Shown: piece after piece, positions 8,818 through 15,814 of the stretch
Position numbering within the stretch: position 1 is the first letter of the stretch
How the letters are laid out: the number at the start of each line of letters is the position of its first letter
Source: a virus
DNA length: 30,254 bases
IMG/VR virus record: IMGVR_UViG_3300037346_000424
Span: 1 to 30,254 of that record
Strand: one strand, 5' to 3'
Translations under genes and position numbers: made by a program
The notes under the pieces: model-generated
Database searches by the model: none
What the model saw: the letters and a program-made list of their open reading frames with translations, nothing else
Told to the model about the DNA's origin: nothing

Positions 8818-8868
8818 CAGATCCGGTACCCGACGGCCAGCCTGCATCAAGATTCTAGAAATGCTCAC
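7807..8868 (-). CDS. Seven-bladed beta-propeller protein (LVIVD-type repeats), putative adhesin
   Basis: A 353-residue protein. It starts at GTG 8868, overlapping the previous TGA (GTGA). After a short basic N-terminus (SISRILMQAGRRVPDL), the whole protein is seven repeats of 47 residues, beginning at residues 18, 65, 112, 159, 206, 253 and 300. Each reads roughly VAYV, a short variable segment, SI.SIDISNP, NL.ELDSFTSV.L, LD..NQ. The IDISNP..L core is the hallmark of LVIVD repeats (Pfam PF08309), which form beta-propeller blades. Seven copies is the classical closed-propeller number. It lies in the fibre region between a fibre-like gene and the first tail-assembly-chaperone-like gene, so a receptor-binding or glycan-binding role is likely but inferred. 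Blades are highly similar, most variable just after VAYV. Confidence 0.88.
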   Translation of the reverse strand: MSISRILMQAGRRVPDLVAYVTSQANDSIISIDISNPSNLVELDSFTSVNLNAAQGVVLDLTNQVAYVVSSAADSITSIDISNPFNLVELDSFTSASLNGATNLAVDVANQVAYVASFAADSVTAIDISDPNNLAELDSITSVNLNGAQRIALDLTNQVAYVDAFTADGIISIDISNPSNLVELDSFTSVSLNGPRSVSLDVANQVAYVNSLFSESITSIDISNPSNLVELDSFTSVNLDGARGNALDLTNQVAYVVSIAADSITSIDISNPSSLAELDSFTSVNLDSVDNIAVDVANQVAYVVSSVSDSITSIDISNPSSLAELDSLSSATLSNAQGIALSIPGPASTNAYE

Positions 8869-9662
8869 GACATCACCTGCCCTGCTGTGAAGCCATAGAA
8901 TGTCGTTCCGCCGTCATGGGTGTAGAAAACAAACACATCCACTTCGCCCGAACCAGCAGAGATTGTCGGGGCCTCACCACCAGCCCACTCAACCGATGTG
9001 GGCCAAGTGATCGTCCGCGCTGTGGTGTCCTGCACGACCTTCAACGTAAAGCCAAAGGCCCGTCCAGATGCAGGTGGGTTGCTGAATGTATAGGTCACGT
9101 TCCCGGTCAGCACATGGGTGAACACGTTTCCGTCGCGGCAGTTGATCGTCGCTGCGCCTGCGCTGGAGGTGACGGTGGTTTCATCCTCAACAATACCCCC
9201 ATCAAAGGTTGTCACACCGTTGGCATCTGCCGTAGCAACACCGACTAAGTCTGCGGCCAAGCTGTATACGTTTGCACCTGCGCCGCCGCCGTCAGCGTAA
9301 ACAATGGACGTTTTTCCGGTGGGAACGGTCACAGTGTCCCCCGAACCCTGCGTCAAGACAATGCTTTGACCAGAGCTATTGCGCACGAGAAACACTTTCC
9401 CTTGATCGTTCGGGCTGATCGTCACCGTGTTCGTGCCACTAGGAGTGCCGCCAAAAACAAGAACCGCGTAGTGTCCATCGGACAAGGCGCCGTCGCTCGT
9501 CGTTAGCGTGTGTGTCGTGCCGGAAATCGTGATAGGGCCGATGCCGTTAGTCAGACGGTCGATGATCTGCAGGTTTGTGTTGGTGGTATCGCCCCATGCA
9601 CCCGACTGCTCGCCGTTGCCAATAAGCTCGATACCGGTGTTCGTTGTAAACGTGCTTGCCAC
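8865..9662 (-). CDS. Fibre-like virion protein with shared C-terminal domain
   Basis: A 265-residue protein starting at GTG 9662 behind an AAGGAG Shine-Dalgarno. The N-terminus (ELIGNGEQSGAWGDTTNTNL) is a widespread start of phage fibre or tip proteins that attach to the virion. The middle has strand-rich Thr/Ser/Gly repeats. The C-terminal ~85 residues (NVTYTFSNPPASG.AFGFTL, then TI.WP.SV.W, and VFYTHDGGTTFYGF) are nearly the same as the C-terminus of the 12541-13209 product. The two proteins therefore share a tip domain on different N-termini. Its stop overlaps the propeller gene's start by four bases. I infer a fibre or baseplate-like adhesin component. Confidence 0.82.
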   Translation of the reverse strand: MASTFTTNTGIELIGNGEQSGAWGDTTNTNLQIIDRLTNGIGPITISGTTHTLTTSDGALSDGHYAVLVFGGTPSGTNTVTISPNDQGKVFLVRNSSGQSIVLTQGSGDTVTVPTGKTSIVYADGGGAGANVYSLAADLVGVATADANGVTTFDGGIVEDETTVTSSAGAATINCRDGNVFTHVLTGNVTYTFSNPPASGRAFGFTLKVVQDTTARTITWPTSVEWAGGEAPTISAGSGEVDVFVFYTHDGGTTFYGFTAGQVMS

Positions 9663-9673
9663 AGCTCAGCTCC

Positions 9674-10438
9674 TTACGCAGCGATGTCCGTCCAGATGCT
9701 GCCCGAGTCGGGGGCAACATCAGTCCAGATTGTTGTACCAGACGGATCGACGTTCGTCCACTGGTTGCCGGGGTCTGGGATCACGCGCCCCCAAACAATA
9801 ACCTGACCGACTTGACCGGCGGCTTCGACCCCGGCAACGACGGCAGTGGCGCCAGCATCGACGGTAGACGATCCCACCTGACCCACAGCTTCAACACCGT
9901 CTGGAAGAACGAGGGCCGCCCCAGTGACGGTGACGTTGCCTACCGCGCCAGCGGCTTCAACACCCCCAGACAAAACAAATGCGCCAGCAGCGGCCTCAAC
10001 AGCGCCGATCTGACCGACGCCTTCGATGCCCCCGGGGGAGACAAGTGCGCCAGCATCGACGGCAGATACACCCACCTGACCCGCGGCCTCAACGCCGTCT
10101 GGAAGAACAAGGGCTGCGCCGGTGACCGCGACACCTTCAACTTGGCCTGTCGACTCAACGCCGGTAACAGGGACAGTGGTGACTTGGCCCGCTTGCACCT
10201 CACCGACCTGACCGTCGGCCTGAACACCCCCAAGGACGACGATAGTGCTTGGCAAGACAGTAACTTGGCCAACAAAGCTTGCGCCTTCCACGCCCTCAAG
10301 AGTCAGGGTCGCTCCCGCAGTAACAACAGTCGGTGCCACTGCCCCAACAGCCGCCACACCAATAGCTGAGACGCTGACGTCAAGGGACCCTACGTCGTCA
10401 GCTAAAGCGGCGGAGGCTAGGGGTGAGAAGCCAAGCAT
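9674..10438 (-). CDS. Repetitive beta-solenoid-like protein, 22-residue repeats
   Basis: A 254-residue protein; ATG at 10438 overlaps the preceding TAA by one base. A short N-terminus (MLGFSPLASAALADD) resembles virion-attachment starts of marine phage fibres. Residues ~26-215 are about eight and a half repeats with a strict 22-residue period from residue 50 on, consensus VEA.GQVG.V.V.AGA.V...G. Two short strands per unit suggest a beta-solenoid or hairpin ladder. The C-terminus carries three WT(N/D)V..P-type repeats (QWTNVDPSG, IWTDVAPDSG, IWTDIAA). No enzyme motif is present. The context (between a tail-assembly-chaperone-like gene and a fibre gene) supports a fibre shaft or spacer; this is inference. 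Confidence 0.82.
   Translation of the reverse strand: MLGFSPLASAALADDVGSLDVSVSAIGVAAVGAVAPTVVTAGATLTLEGVEGASFVGQVTVLPSTIVVLGGVQADGQVGEVQAGQVTTVPVTGVESTGQVEGVAVTGAALVLPDGVEAAGQVGVSAVDAGALVSPGGIEGVGQIGAVEAAAGAFVLSGGVEAAGAVGNVTVTGAALVLPDGVEAVGQVGSSTVDAGATAVVAGVEAAGQVGQVIVWGRVIPDPGNQWTNVDPSGTTIWTDVAPDSGSIWTDIAA
9794..10363 (-). repeat. Degenerate 66-bp in-frame repeats (22-residue solenoid units)
   Basis: About eight and a half units of 66 bases encode the VEA.GQVG repeat of the 254-residue protein. The first unit carries a two-residue insertion. The DNA copies have diverged more than those of the propeller gene, so selection probably holds the period at the protein level. Confidence 0.8.
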
Positions 10439-10893
10439 TAACTTCCATCCGACTCATAGGGCGCAGTAGGCCAGACCACGGCAAAAGGGAATCCGATCTG
10501 CTGCGGAAGGTTTCTGAGGTTTTCCCTGTAGCTCAGCCATTCGTCTGGAACAGGAAGGCCTTTCTCCAAACAACGGACAACCCTAATATCGGTTTCCCAG
10601 AGGACGCTATTGCGTGTTTGGCGAACAGAGTTCGCTGCGGCTCCAAGCTCCTTGTTCACAACTTCATAGCCCAAAAACCACTTTCCGCCCTCCTCGAAAA
10701 AATCGGCGGCATCGTTGCAGATTTGGGTCAGGGGGTCGTAACTCGGCCGAGACGTTCTGGTATACGGGTAAACCCCGTAGTCAGACAAGAGTGTGTCCGG
10801 TGGATTTTTTGGGAACCCGACCAATGGGTTATCGGCCCTCAGCTGAGACAGGGAATACGGACGGGCCTTCCCATCATGGATGTGTAGGTACAT
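10438..10893 (-). CDS. Tail-assembly-chaperone-like protein, copy 2
   Basis: A 151-residue protein; ATG at 10893 has an AAGGGAG Shine-Dalgarno. It has the same length and frame as the 7341-7796 product: an N-terminal PYSLSQLRADNPLVGFPK with GVYPY, and a C-terminal segment ending W..YRENLR, FPF and WP. The middle differs (an insert containing NDAADFFEEGGKWFLGYEVV). I read the two as paralogues with separate partner fibres: this one precedes the solenoid protein, the other precedes the 621-residue tail protein. A role in folding or attaching the adjacent fibre is inferred from family and position. Confidence 0.75.
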   Translation of the reverse strand: MYLHIHDGKARPYSLSQLRADNPLVGFPKNPPDTLLSDYGVYPYTRTSRPSYDPLTQICNDAADFFEEGGKWFLGYEVVNKELGAAANSVRQTRNSVLWETDIRVVRCLEKGLPVPDEWLSYRENLRNLPQQIGFPFAVVWPTAPYESDGS

Positions 10894-10908
10894 ACTGGAC
10901 TCCCTTTG

Positions 10909-11667
10909 TCACCTGTAGGTCTTTTTAGCATGAAACAGCTTTCGATACATCCCCCCCATATAGGAGGCAACTCGGGCTTTGTGCTCCTGTAGCTCAAATG
11001 ACGGCAGCGCAGCAACAACCATATTGTGCTCGTCTCTTCGAAACGGAATGACCTGCGCGACTGGCGTTCCTCGAGGGATTACATGCTTTCCTGAGGGGCC
11101 CGTATACTGAAACGGGAAGTTGACCTCGTGATACGAGTCGGTGTCTACCACAGCCGGAAGAATGGACAAGGGGCTCTCGTGATAGGCGGGCGGCAGGATG
11201 AGCGAGGAGTAGCCCCCTGCGGTGTGAATAAACCACGGGCTCACCAGCTTAAAAGCGCTGTTCCCCCAACACATCTTTTCCAGTGGAGAGCCTTGGACCT
11301 GAAACTTGGCGTGTGTTTCGACCTGATTGGTTTGGCCGAGCCAGTTGAATTGTAGCTGCTCAGATTCCCTGTAACAGTCCACCGCGAGGTCCGCCCACAA
11401 CGGTATGATGTACCCCGCGCCAATCATGTCGCGAACTGGAAGGCACTTCTTCACGGTCATCCCACCGTGGAGCCGCCCGAAATTTGAGAACATATCGAGC
11501 TTTTCTTTGTTCTCATAACCTGCCCCCGAGTTCGTAGGCATCTTTTTGTACCAGTCAGGAAAGGATCTTCCTGCCGGTGTCGGGTGCGGGATGGCCTTTA
11601 GCAACTCCGGCTTGACCTTAAAGACAATTTTTTTGGCGCTAAACTGGGGCAACAGAGAACGAACCAT
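10909..11667 (-). CDS. Conserved phage protein of unknown function, possibly DUF6065-like
   Basis: 252 residues from ATG 11667, which has GGAGAGG about nine bases upstream. The frame stays open further upstream, but that part is an Ala/Arg-rich shadow of the overlapping glycine-rich gene. The true N-terminus overlaps that gene by 29 bases. Features are IPHPTPAGRSFPDWYKKMP (near residue 28), a TVKKCLPVRDMIGAGYIIPL segment, W-rich strands, SPWFIHTAGGYSSLILPP, VDTDSYHEVNFPFQYTG and a C-terminal IPRGTPVAQVIPFRR. The pattern resembles what I recall of DUF6065-type proteins. It looks like a single all-beta domain. The family function is not known to me; the position in the adhesin block suggests a fibre-associated or host-surface role only by context. 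Confidence 0.8.
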   Translation of the reverse strand: MVRSLLPQFSAKKIVFKVKPELLKAIPHPTPAGRSFPDWYKKMPTNSGAGYENKEKLDMFSNFGRLHGGMTVKKCLPVRDMIGAGYIIPLWADLAVDCYRESEQLQFNWLGQTNQVETHAKFQVQGSPLEKMCWGNSAFKLVSPWFIHTAGGYSSLILPPAYHESPLSILPAVVDTDSYHEVNFPFQYTGPSGKHVIPRGTPVAQVIPFRRDEHNMVVAALPSFELQEHKARVASYMGGMYRKLFHAKKTYR

Positions 11668-12544
11668 CGCCGCCATCCTCTCCGGGAACAGCACTTCCGG
11701 GGCTGGCGCCGCCTGCACCGCCCGCGCCATTCGTAAGCGTCCAACCCGAGGGCGTAAGAGACGAGCCGCCGCCGCCACCGGCGCCATAAGAAGGCGTTTT
11801 GCCGCTGTCGCCAGAAGCGCCGCCGCCACCGCCATAGTGCCCAGCGCCGCCGCCACCGCCTGAGCCTGCGTTTGTTCCGGGGGTGTTTCCGCCTGTACCG
11901 CCGTTGTACTGAGTCCCCGCCCCGCCCGCCCCGACACCAGCTTCGTTTGCGGTTCCGCCTGCCCCGCCTGTGTTAGCTGCTCCCGCTAAGCCTGCGTTCC
12001 CATGATTCCCGTCAACGCCGTCGGAACCAGAAGCCCCGCCCGCACCAGAGGTGGTTGCGTTAAATGCACTTTGGTCCCCGCCACCAGAGCCACCACCGGC
12101 GGCAGCGACAGCATAAACGGTTCCGTTTAGCTCGAGGGTCGTCGCACCTCCGCCGCTTCCACCGGTCCCGTTTGAGGTGTTAGTAGCTGTCGTGTTGCCG
12201 CCTGCCCCGCCTGCGTTCCCGCCTCCGGGCCCGCTGTCGCCACCGGCAGGGCCGGTTAAACCAAAAACACCGCCTGTCCCCCCCTCGCCCACATAAAAGG
12301 CGAGCGTGTCCGAGACTGCGATAGTAAGTGTTCCCGTAACCTGTGCTCCGCTCCCGGCAGAGGCGCCACCGCCATTGCCAGAGCATCCACTGCCGCCTCC
12401 CGCGCCTTTTATTGTTACGGTGTGGTCTCCACTGAATCCGGTGAAAGACACCTCGGCTCCGGTGTAGCCCCCAGAAGCGGTCAAGGGGATGTCCCCACCT
12501 CCGGCACCAGCCGCCTTTTGAAGGTTTCTTGCAATCGTGCTCAT
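11639..12544 (-). CDS. Glycine-rich fibre/adhesin-type protein
   Basis: 301 residues from ATG 12544, which overlaps the preceding TGA (ATGA). The open frame extends upstream, but only as shadow. After a 40-residue start (STIARNLQKAAGAGGGDIPL) and one strand pair (VSFTGFSGDHTVTIKGAGGG), the protein is dominated by Gly, Ala, Ser, Asn and Thr. It has GGAGG, GGGGGAG and GGTGG runs separated by short strands such as TLTIAVSDTLAFYVGEGG and TTLELNGTVYAVAAAGGG. This is the layout of glycine-rich phage fibre domains, in which polyglycine-II helices can pack, as in T-even gp38-type adhesins. A receptor-binding or fibre-tip role is likely by analogy. High GC and repetition follow from the Gly codons and need not mean transfer. 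Confidence 0.85.
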   Translation of the reverse strand: MSTIARNLQKAAGAGGGDIPLTASGGYTGAEVSFTGFSGDHTVTIKGAGGGSGCSGNGGGASAGSGAQVTGTLTIAVSDTLAFYVGEGGTGGVFGLTGPAGGDSGPGGGNAGGAGGNTTATNTSNGTGGSGGGATTLELNGTVYAVAAAGGGSGGGDQSAFNATTSGAGGASGSDGVDGNHGNAGLAGAANTGGAGGTANEAGVGAGGAGTQYNGGTGGNTPGTNAGSGGGGGAGHYGGGGGASGDSGKTPSYGAGGGGGSSLTPSGWTLTNGAGGAGGASPGSAVPGEDGGDGSFSVAPV

Positions 12545-13209
12545 GACATAGCGTCCCCGGCTAGAAAGCCGTAGTACGTCGTACCGCCATCTTGCGTGTA
12601 GAAGACGAGGACATCTGTTTGACCAGAAGCAGGGACGTTTGGTGTAGTGCCCGCGGGCCAGCTTACGGAAGCAGGCCACGTCCACGTTATGGTGGCCGAG
12701 GGGGTCACCTTTAAGGTAAACCCAAAGGCCGTTCCCGAAGCAGGAGGGTTGCTGAAAGTATACGTGACGTTGGCCCCGGGGGCGTCCGAAAAAACGTTTC
12801 CCGTAGAGAGATCCAAGTCGCTTGACGTTATGGCCCCAACCGTTTCGCGGTAGTTTATGGCTGTTAGCGTCTTGTCAGTGACCGTCTGAGCTCCGGACAA
12901 TGTGACGAAGCTGAGCAGATCTGCCGCAGCCGCGCCAACAAACACAGTTGCACTCCCGCTGAGGTTTATCGCCGCGTCAGCATTGCTGCTTTCTTCTACG
13001 GATCTGCTTAGAGTCGTCCCCGCAGCCGTATATGTTCCCGTGCCAATCTCAAAGTCGGCGCCGTCCTCGATGACATATCGGACGGTGTTGCCGTCAGCCA
13101 CACCCGCCGCAGAGAAGCTCTGATACCCGTCAACCGCCGCCCCAAGAGTCAAGGTCCCCGTGCCAGTAGTGGCCGTGGTCATCTTAGCTCGGTTGACGAA
13201 GACAACCAT
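12541..13209 (-). CDS. Fibre-like virion protein sharing its C-terminus with the 8865-9662 product
   Basis: A 222-residue protein from ATG 13209, three bases after the previous stop. The N-terminal ~100 residues (VNRAKMTTATTGTGTLTLGA, YQSFSAAGVADGNTVRYVIE, GTGTYTAAGTTLSRSVEESS) are a common virion module of marine phages, probably a small beta-sandwich. The C-terminal ~85 residues (NVTYTFSNPPASGTAFGFTL, VFYTQDGGTTYYGFLAGDAM) duplicate the C-terminal domain of the 265-residue fibre-like protein. The gene ends in a four-base overlap with the glycine-rich gene. I infer that it belongs to the same adhesion apparatus. Confidence 0.82.
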   Translation of the reverse strand: MVVFVNRAKMTTATTGTGTLTLGAAVDGYQSFSAAGVADGNTVRYVIEDGADFEIGTGTYTAAGTTLSRSVEESSNADAAINLSGSATVFVGAAAADLLSFVTLSGAQTVTDKTLTAINYRETVGAITSSDLDLSTGNVFSDAPGANVTYTFSNPPASGTAFGFTLKVTPSATITWTWPASVSWPAGTTPNVPASGQTDVLVFYTQDGGTTYYGFLAGDAMS

Positions 13210-13212
13210 GTG

Positions 13213-13659
13213 TTACGCAATCCGCAGTATAGCGTTCGACGCATCAGGTGTCGGGAACTGCACCGTAAACGTACCCGTGGTCGCCGTCTTATCAGAGCCA
13301 AAGTCCAGAACCGCGACAACAGGGTTAGTGTAGGTGTGCGTCGGCGTGCTATTGTAGATCAACGCACCGCGTGCGGTGATTGTCGCCGTTGTAAACGACA
13401 AGTCTGCAAAGTCTGTGAACGCCGTTGTGCCGGACGTCGTCGGGTCGATGCGCGTCAGATCCCCACCACCAGCGGTGTAGCTGCCGGAGTTGCCGACTTC
13501 GTTCGTCGCGGTATACGCCGTGGTCGCCGCAGTAAACGAGGCGCTGTTGTCGTACAGCGCAAGCTTAAACGTGTCGCCGCCGGTGAGGCGGAAGTCGTGA
13601 ACCCCCTCAAGAATCTCTTGCTTGAAGCTGGTAGCCATGAAATTGCCAGTGAACGCCAT
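13213..13659 (-). CDS. Conserved small virion protein
   Basis: A 148-residue protein; ATG at 13659 has an AAGGAC Shine-Dalgarno at good spacing. An in-frame ATG seven codons later (MATSFKQ) is an alternative start. The pattern SFKQEILEGVHDF, GDTFKLALYDNSASF, TTAYTATNEV, TARGALIYNSTP and VLDFGSDKTATTGTFTVQFP is a compact beta protein that recurs in uncultured marine phages next to connector and fibre genes. No catalytic motif is seen. A role as tail or decoration protein is inferred from position only. Confidence 0.8.
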   Translation of the reverse strand: MAFTGNFMATSFKQEILEGVHDFRLTGGDTFKLALYDNSASFTAATTAYTATNEVGNSGSYTAGGGDLTRIDPTTSGTTAFTDFADLSFTTATITARGALIYNSTPTHTYTNPVVAVLDFGSDKTATTGTFTVQFPTPDASNAILRIA

Positions 13660-13660
13660 G

Positions 13661-13945
13661 TCAAAGGTCCTTTATCTGTTGTGCGAGCTGTCCGTAGCCC
13701 GCGCTGTTGAGTTTCTCCGCAACCGTCTTGCGGTCCTCTTCTACGGCCACCCTAACATAGTGCAGGACAACTGCCAACATCTGCTCGCGATACGCCCGCG
13801 CTTGCTGTGCCAGCTCCGGTGGCGCCTTGTCGGATATCGAGATCAGCCGGTTGACGCACAGTTCTGCCACCTGCTCGGGGCTGTGGCCGCCGTTGCTAGA
13901 GGTTACGACGAAGGGCGAGCCCACGCTGCTTGCTGCTTGGAACAC
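13661..13945 (-). CDS. Conserved small helical protein
   Basis: A 94-residue protein starting at GTG 13945, sharing one base with the preceding TAG (TAGTG). After a flexible Ser/Gly N-terminus it is almost entirely helical: GHSPEQVAELCVNRLISISD, PPELAQQARAYREQM, VLHYVRVAVEEDRKTV, then a C-terminal GQLAQQIKDL. It recurs near connector genes in marine podovirus-like phages. No function is known to me. A small assembly factor would fit, but nothing in the sequence shows it. Confidence 0.78.
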   Translation of the reverse strand: MFQAASSVGSPFVVTSSNGGHSPEQVAELCVNRLISISDKAPPELAQQARAYREQMLAVVLHYVRVAVEEDRKTVAEKLNSAGYGQLAQQIKDL

Positions 13946-14592
13946 TAAGACCTCCGGACTCGGACACTGCCCTCGCGATAGTCAGTCGTCGTCTCTTTGC
14001 CCTCGCCCAGGTCCTTCAGACGACCTAGAGATTCCGAGAAGCGTGCAGCGTAGAGCTGCATCATATCTGCATCCCCCTTGAGGAATGTGTAGGCCTCGAA
14101 CAGAGTGCCATATAGCAGGGACAACTCTGCATTCTCACTGAGCCATGTAGTGCCGTCCTCCGGCCCCGCAGTCAGGCTGGCGGGGCGATAGAAATAGTGC
14201 AGGATCACAGGGTAGTTCTGATCCGGCGGCGGGCCCAGCAGGAAGTTGTCCACGTCGAATGACGCAAAATACAGAGGCACGCCCGTGACCGACGGATCAG
14301 GATTGTAGGTCTGGATAAAATCCAGCTCCTTGAACAACAGGAACTCTTTCCCGTCGGCCGTGGTCATTGAGCAAGACAACGGGGACAAGAAGTCCGGAGG
14401 CACCGCAAGAAACTGGTTGCCCGCTACCGCAATAGCCGAAGCGTTCTTCTGGAAAAGGTTTAGGCGCACGTTCTTGAGAATACGTTCTTCCGCCATGCGG
14501 ATGAATAGCGGCAGATTGTTGACGAAGGATGTCTCCGAGCTCTCCAGATAATCCTGAACGGCCTGTTTCAACTGCGCAAAAGTAAAGCTCAT
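13945..14592 (-). CDS. Head-tail adaptor/connector candidate
   Basis: A 215-residue protein; ATG at 14592 overlaps the previous TGA (ATGA). The helical N-terminus (TFAQLKQAVQDYLESSE, LFIRMAEERILKNVRLNLF) and the central strands (FLAVPPDFLSPLSCSM, GVPLYFASFDVDNFLLGPPP, VILHYFYRPASLTAG) are followed by helices (LSLLYGTLFEAYTFLKG, ARFSESLGRLKDLGEG). This is the order seen in phage adaptor proteins that stack under the portal ring, such as T7 gp11-like or SU10-type adaptors. A second connector candidate lies at 14897-15562. The adaptor role is inferred from this pattern and location. Confidence 0.72.
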   Translation of the reverse strand: MSFTFAQLKQAVQDYLESSETSFVNNLPLFIRMAEERILKNVRLNLFQKNASAIAVAGNQFLAVPPDFLSPLSCSMTTADGKEFLLFKELDFIQTYNPDPSVTGVPLYFASFDVDNFLLGPPPDQNYPVILHYFYRPASLTAGPEDGTTWLSENAELSLLYGTLFEAYTFLKGDADMMQLYAARFSESLGRLKDLGEGKETTTDYREGSVRVRRS

Positions 14593-14900
14593 GTTATATC
14601 CACCGTAACCTGTCCCGCCTTGCCGAAAGCTTGAGTCGGGCGCAAACTAGGCGCTTCCACCAAAGGAACGCCTACAAAAACGATAAAGGGGTCCGCAATA
14701 TCTGGCCGCGGATCGCGAAGCGCCTGCGGATCAACCACTTTTCGACGCGGCTCCAGCTGGGGATGCTTCGGCTCCCATTCGTCAAAGCCTACCAACGCCC
14801 CCGTCCACTCTTTCTTCATTCGCGACAAAAGGTATCGAAACCCCGAGCGATCAGAAATGCCGTATGCGTTCTTGCCCGTTGCAAATTTTCCCATGATCAC
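14589..14900 (-). CDS. Conserved small phage protein of unknown function
   Basis: About 103 residues if it starts at GTG 14900, which overlaps the upstream TGA as GTGA, as other genes here do. ATG 14894 (starting MGKFATGK) has the better-placed GGAA and is equally possible. The N-terminal half (GKFATGKNAYGISDRSGFRY, LSRMKKEWTGALVGFDEWEP, KHPQLEPRR) is a motif found between connector genes of marine phages. The C-terminal half is Pro/Val-rich. No domain with known function is recognised. It lies between two connector candidates, so it may belong to the head-tail joint. Confidence 0.78.
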   Translation of the reverse strand: MIMGKFATGKNAYGISDRSGFRYLLSRMKKEWTGALVGFDEWEPKHPQLEPRRKVVDPQALRDPRPDIADPFIVFVGVPLVEAPSLRPTQAFGKAGQVTVDIT

Positions 14901-15562
14901 ATTCCGCTGTAACCGAAACCGGGCTCAATCCGCAAAGACGCCCGATCACGGTCCTCGGACATCGCCCGCTCCATCTCTTCCTCGTAGACCCCTTTCAGCA
15001 GCTGCGTGCGCTGCGGCGACCGCTTCAAGGACAGGTAGTAAGCCAATCCGGCCGCTAAGGCAGGGTAAAACCGAAACGGCATGTCCACAGTATTTGTCGC
15101 GCTTGACGCGTCATCCATCCGCACCAAACGGTCCAGAATAATGACGTCCGTGTTATTCTCCGGCGTGGGCCAAAGCTGCAAAACAGGGTTCGTGCTGCGC
15201 GCCACGAAAAACTGCGAAGGGCGCCCCTGGGTAGACTTGTTGGGGGTGTTCAAATCCGTGTCGCGGCTCACGCGGGCCATGGCAAAATCCGTCCCTGTCC
15301 GACGGACAACGGCAGAAAGCACGTCAATCGTTTCCGCGCCAAGGGCGTACTCGCGCGTCCCGACGATCAAGGGCACGGTGGTCCGCTGGATTGTCCACTG
15401 GTTCAGGCCGCGATTGGCCCATTCCGCCAGCATCAGATTCAGAGACCTCTTGGCGGTCTTCAGGTCATAGCCCGTCCGGACCTCCAAGCCGCAGCGCTCA
15501 AAAGCCTCTTCGATGTACTCTGTGACATCTAGCTCAAATACGGCAGTGCCGGATAGGGTCAT
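14897..15562 (-). CDS. Head-tail connector candidate (gp4-like)
   Basis: A 221-residue protein from ATG 15562. The N-terminal helices (DVTEYIEEAFERCGLEVRTG, AKRSLNLMLAEWANRGLNQW) resemble P22 gp4-type and related packaged-DNA stabilisation proteins. A beta section follows (TVPLIVGTREYALGAETIDV, GRPSQFFVARSTNPVLQLWP, DVIILDRLVRMDD). The C-terminal helix (FYPALAAGLAYYLSLKRSPQ and then EEEMERAMSEDRDRA) ends in a Gly/Tyr tail. This helix-strand-helix order and its pairing with the 14592 gene fit a neck protein closing the capsid after packaging. The function is inferred. Confidence 0.75.
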   Translation of the reverse strand: MTLSGTAVFELDVTEYIEEAFERCGLEVRTGYDLKTAKRSLNLMLAEWANRGLNQWTIQRTTVPLIVGTREYALGAETIDVLSAVVRRTGTDFAMARVSRDTDLNTPNKSTQGRPSQFFVARSTNPVLQLWPTPENNTDVIILDRLVRMDDASSATNTVDMPFRFYPALAAGLAYYLSLKRSPQRTQLLKGVYEEEMERAMSEDRDRASLRIEPGFGYSGM

Positions 15563-15565
15563 GGC

Positions 15566-15814
15566 TTACTTCCTAAACTTGGCCGTCTTCTTGGCGATCT
15601 TCTTGGGCTGCGCCACAAACTGCTTGCCCTTGCGCGTCCCTTCGCGTTTCGCGCGGGACGTTGCAGCGTATTCGGAAGGGCTGAGAGCGTCACGCGCCTT
15701 TTTTGGCAGGTAACGCTCGTCCGTTGCTTTCGAGCCCTGGGTGGACGGCTTTCCGGATTTTGTTCCCCAGTCAGCGTCCCCCCAATCCTTCAGGCTTTTC
15801 TGCGGCTTTTTCAC
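15566..15814 (-). CDS. Small basic Lys-rich protein
   Basis: An 82-residue protein starting at GTG 15814, overlapping the upstream TGA (GTGA). The composition is strongly basic, ending KKIAKKTAKFRK. Short recognisable stretches are SLKDWGDADWGTKSGKPS and ERYLPKKARDALSPSEYAA. Similar short basic proteins sit in the structural block of many uncultured marine phages. DNA binding within the capsid or neck is possible, but no evidence decides this. Confidence 0.75.
   Translation of the reverse strand: MKKPQKSLKDWGDADWGTKSGKPSTQGSKATDERYLPKKARDALSPSEYAATSRAKREGTRKGKQFVAQPKKIAKKTAKFRK

Noticed and set aside
11668-11937. N-terminal extension of the DUF6065-like gene
   Set aside because: This Ala/Arg/Pro-rich part is out of frame inside the glycine-rich gene. 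A well-spaced GGAGAGG precedes ATG 11667.
12545-12685. N-terminal extension of the glycine-rich gene
   Set aside because: It is a shadow of the 12541-13209 gene. The ATGA overlap at 12544 marks the real start.
4365-13209. Diversity-generating retroelement acting on the adhesin genes
   Set aside because: No reverse transcriptase gene and no template/variable repeat pair with adenine-biased differences were seen; the repeats present are in-frame domain repeats.
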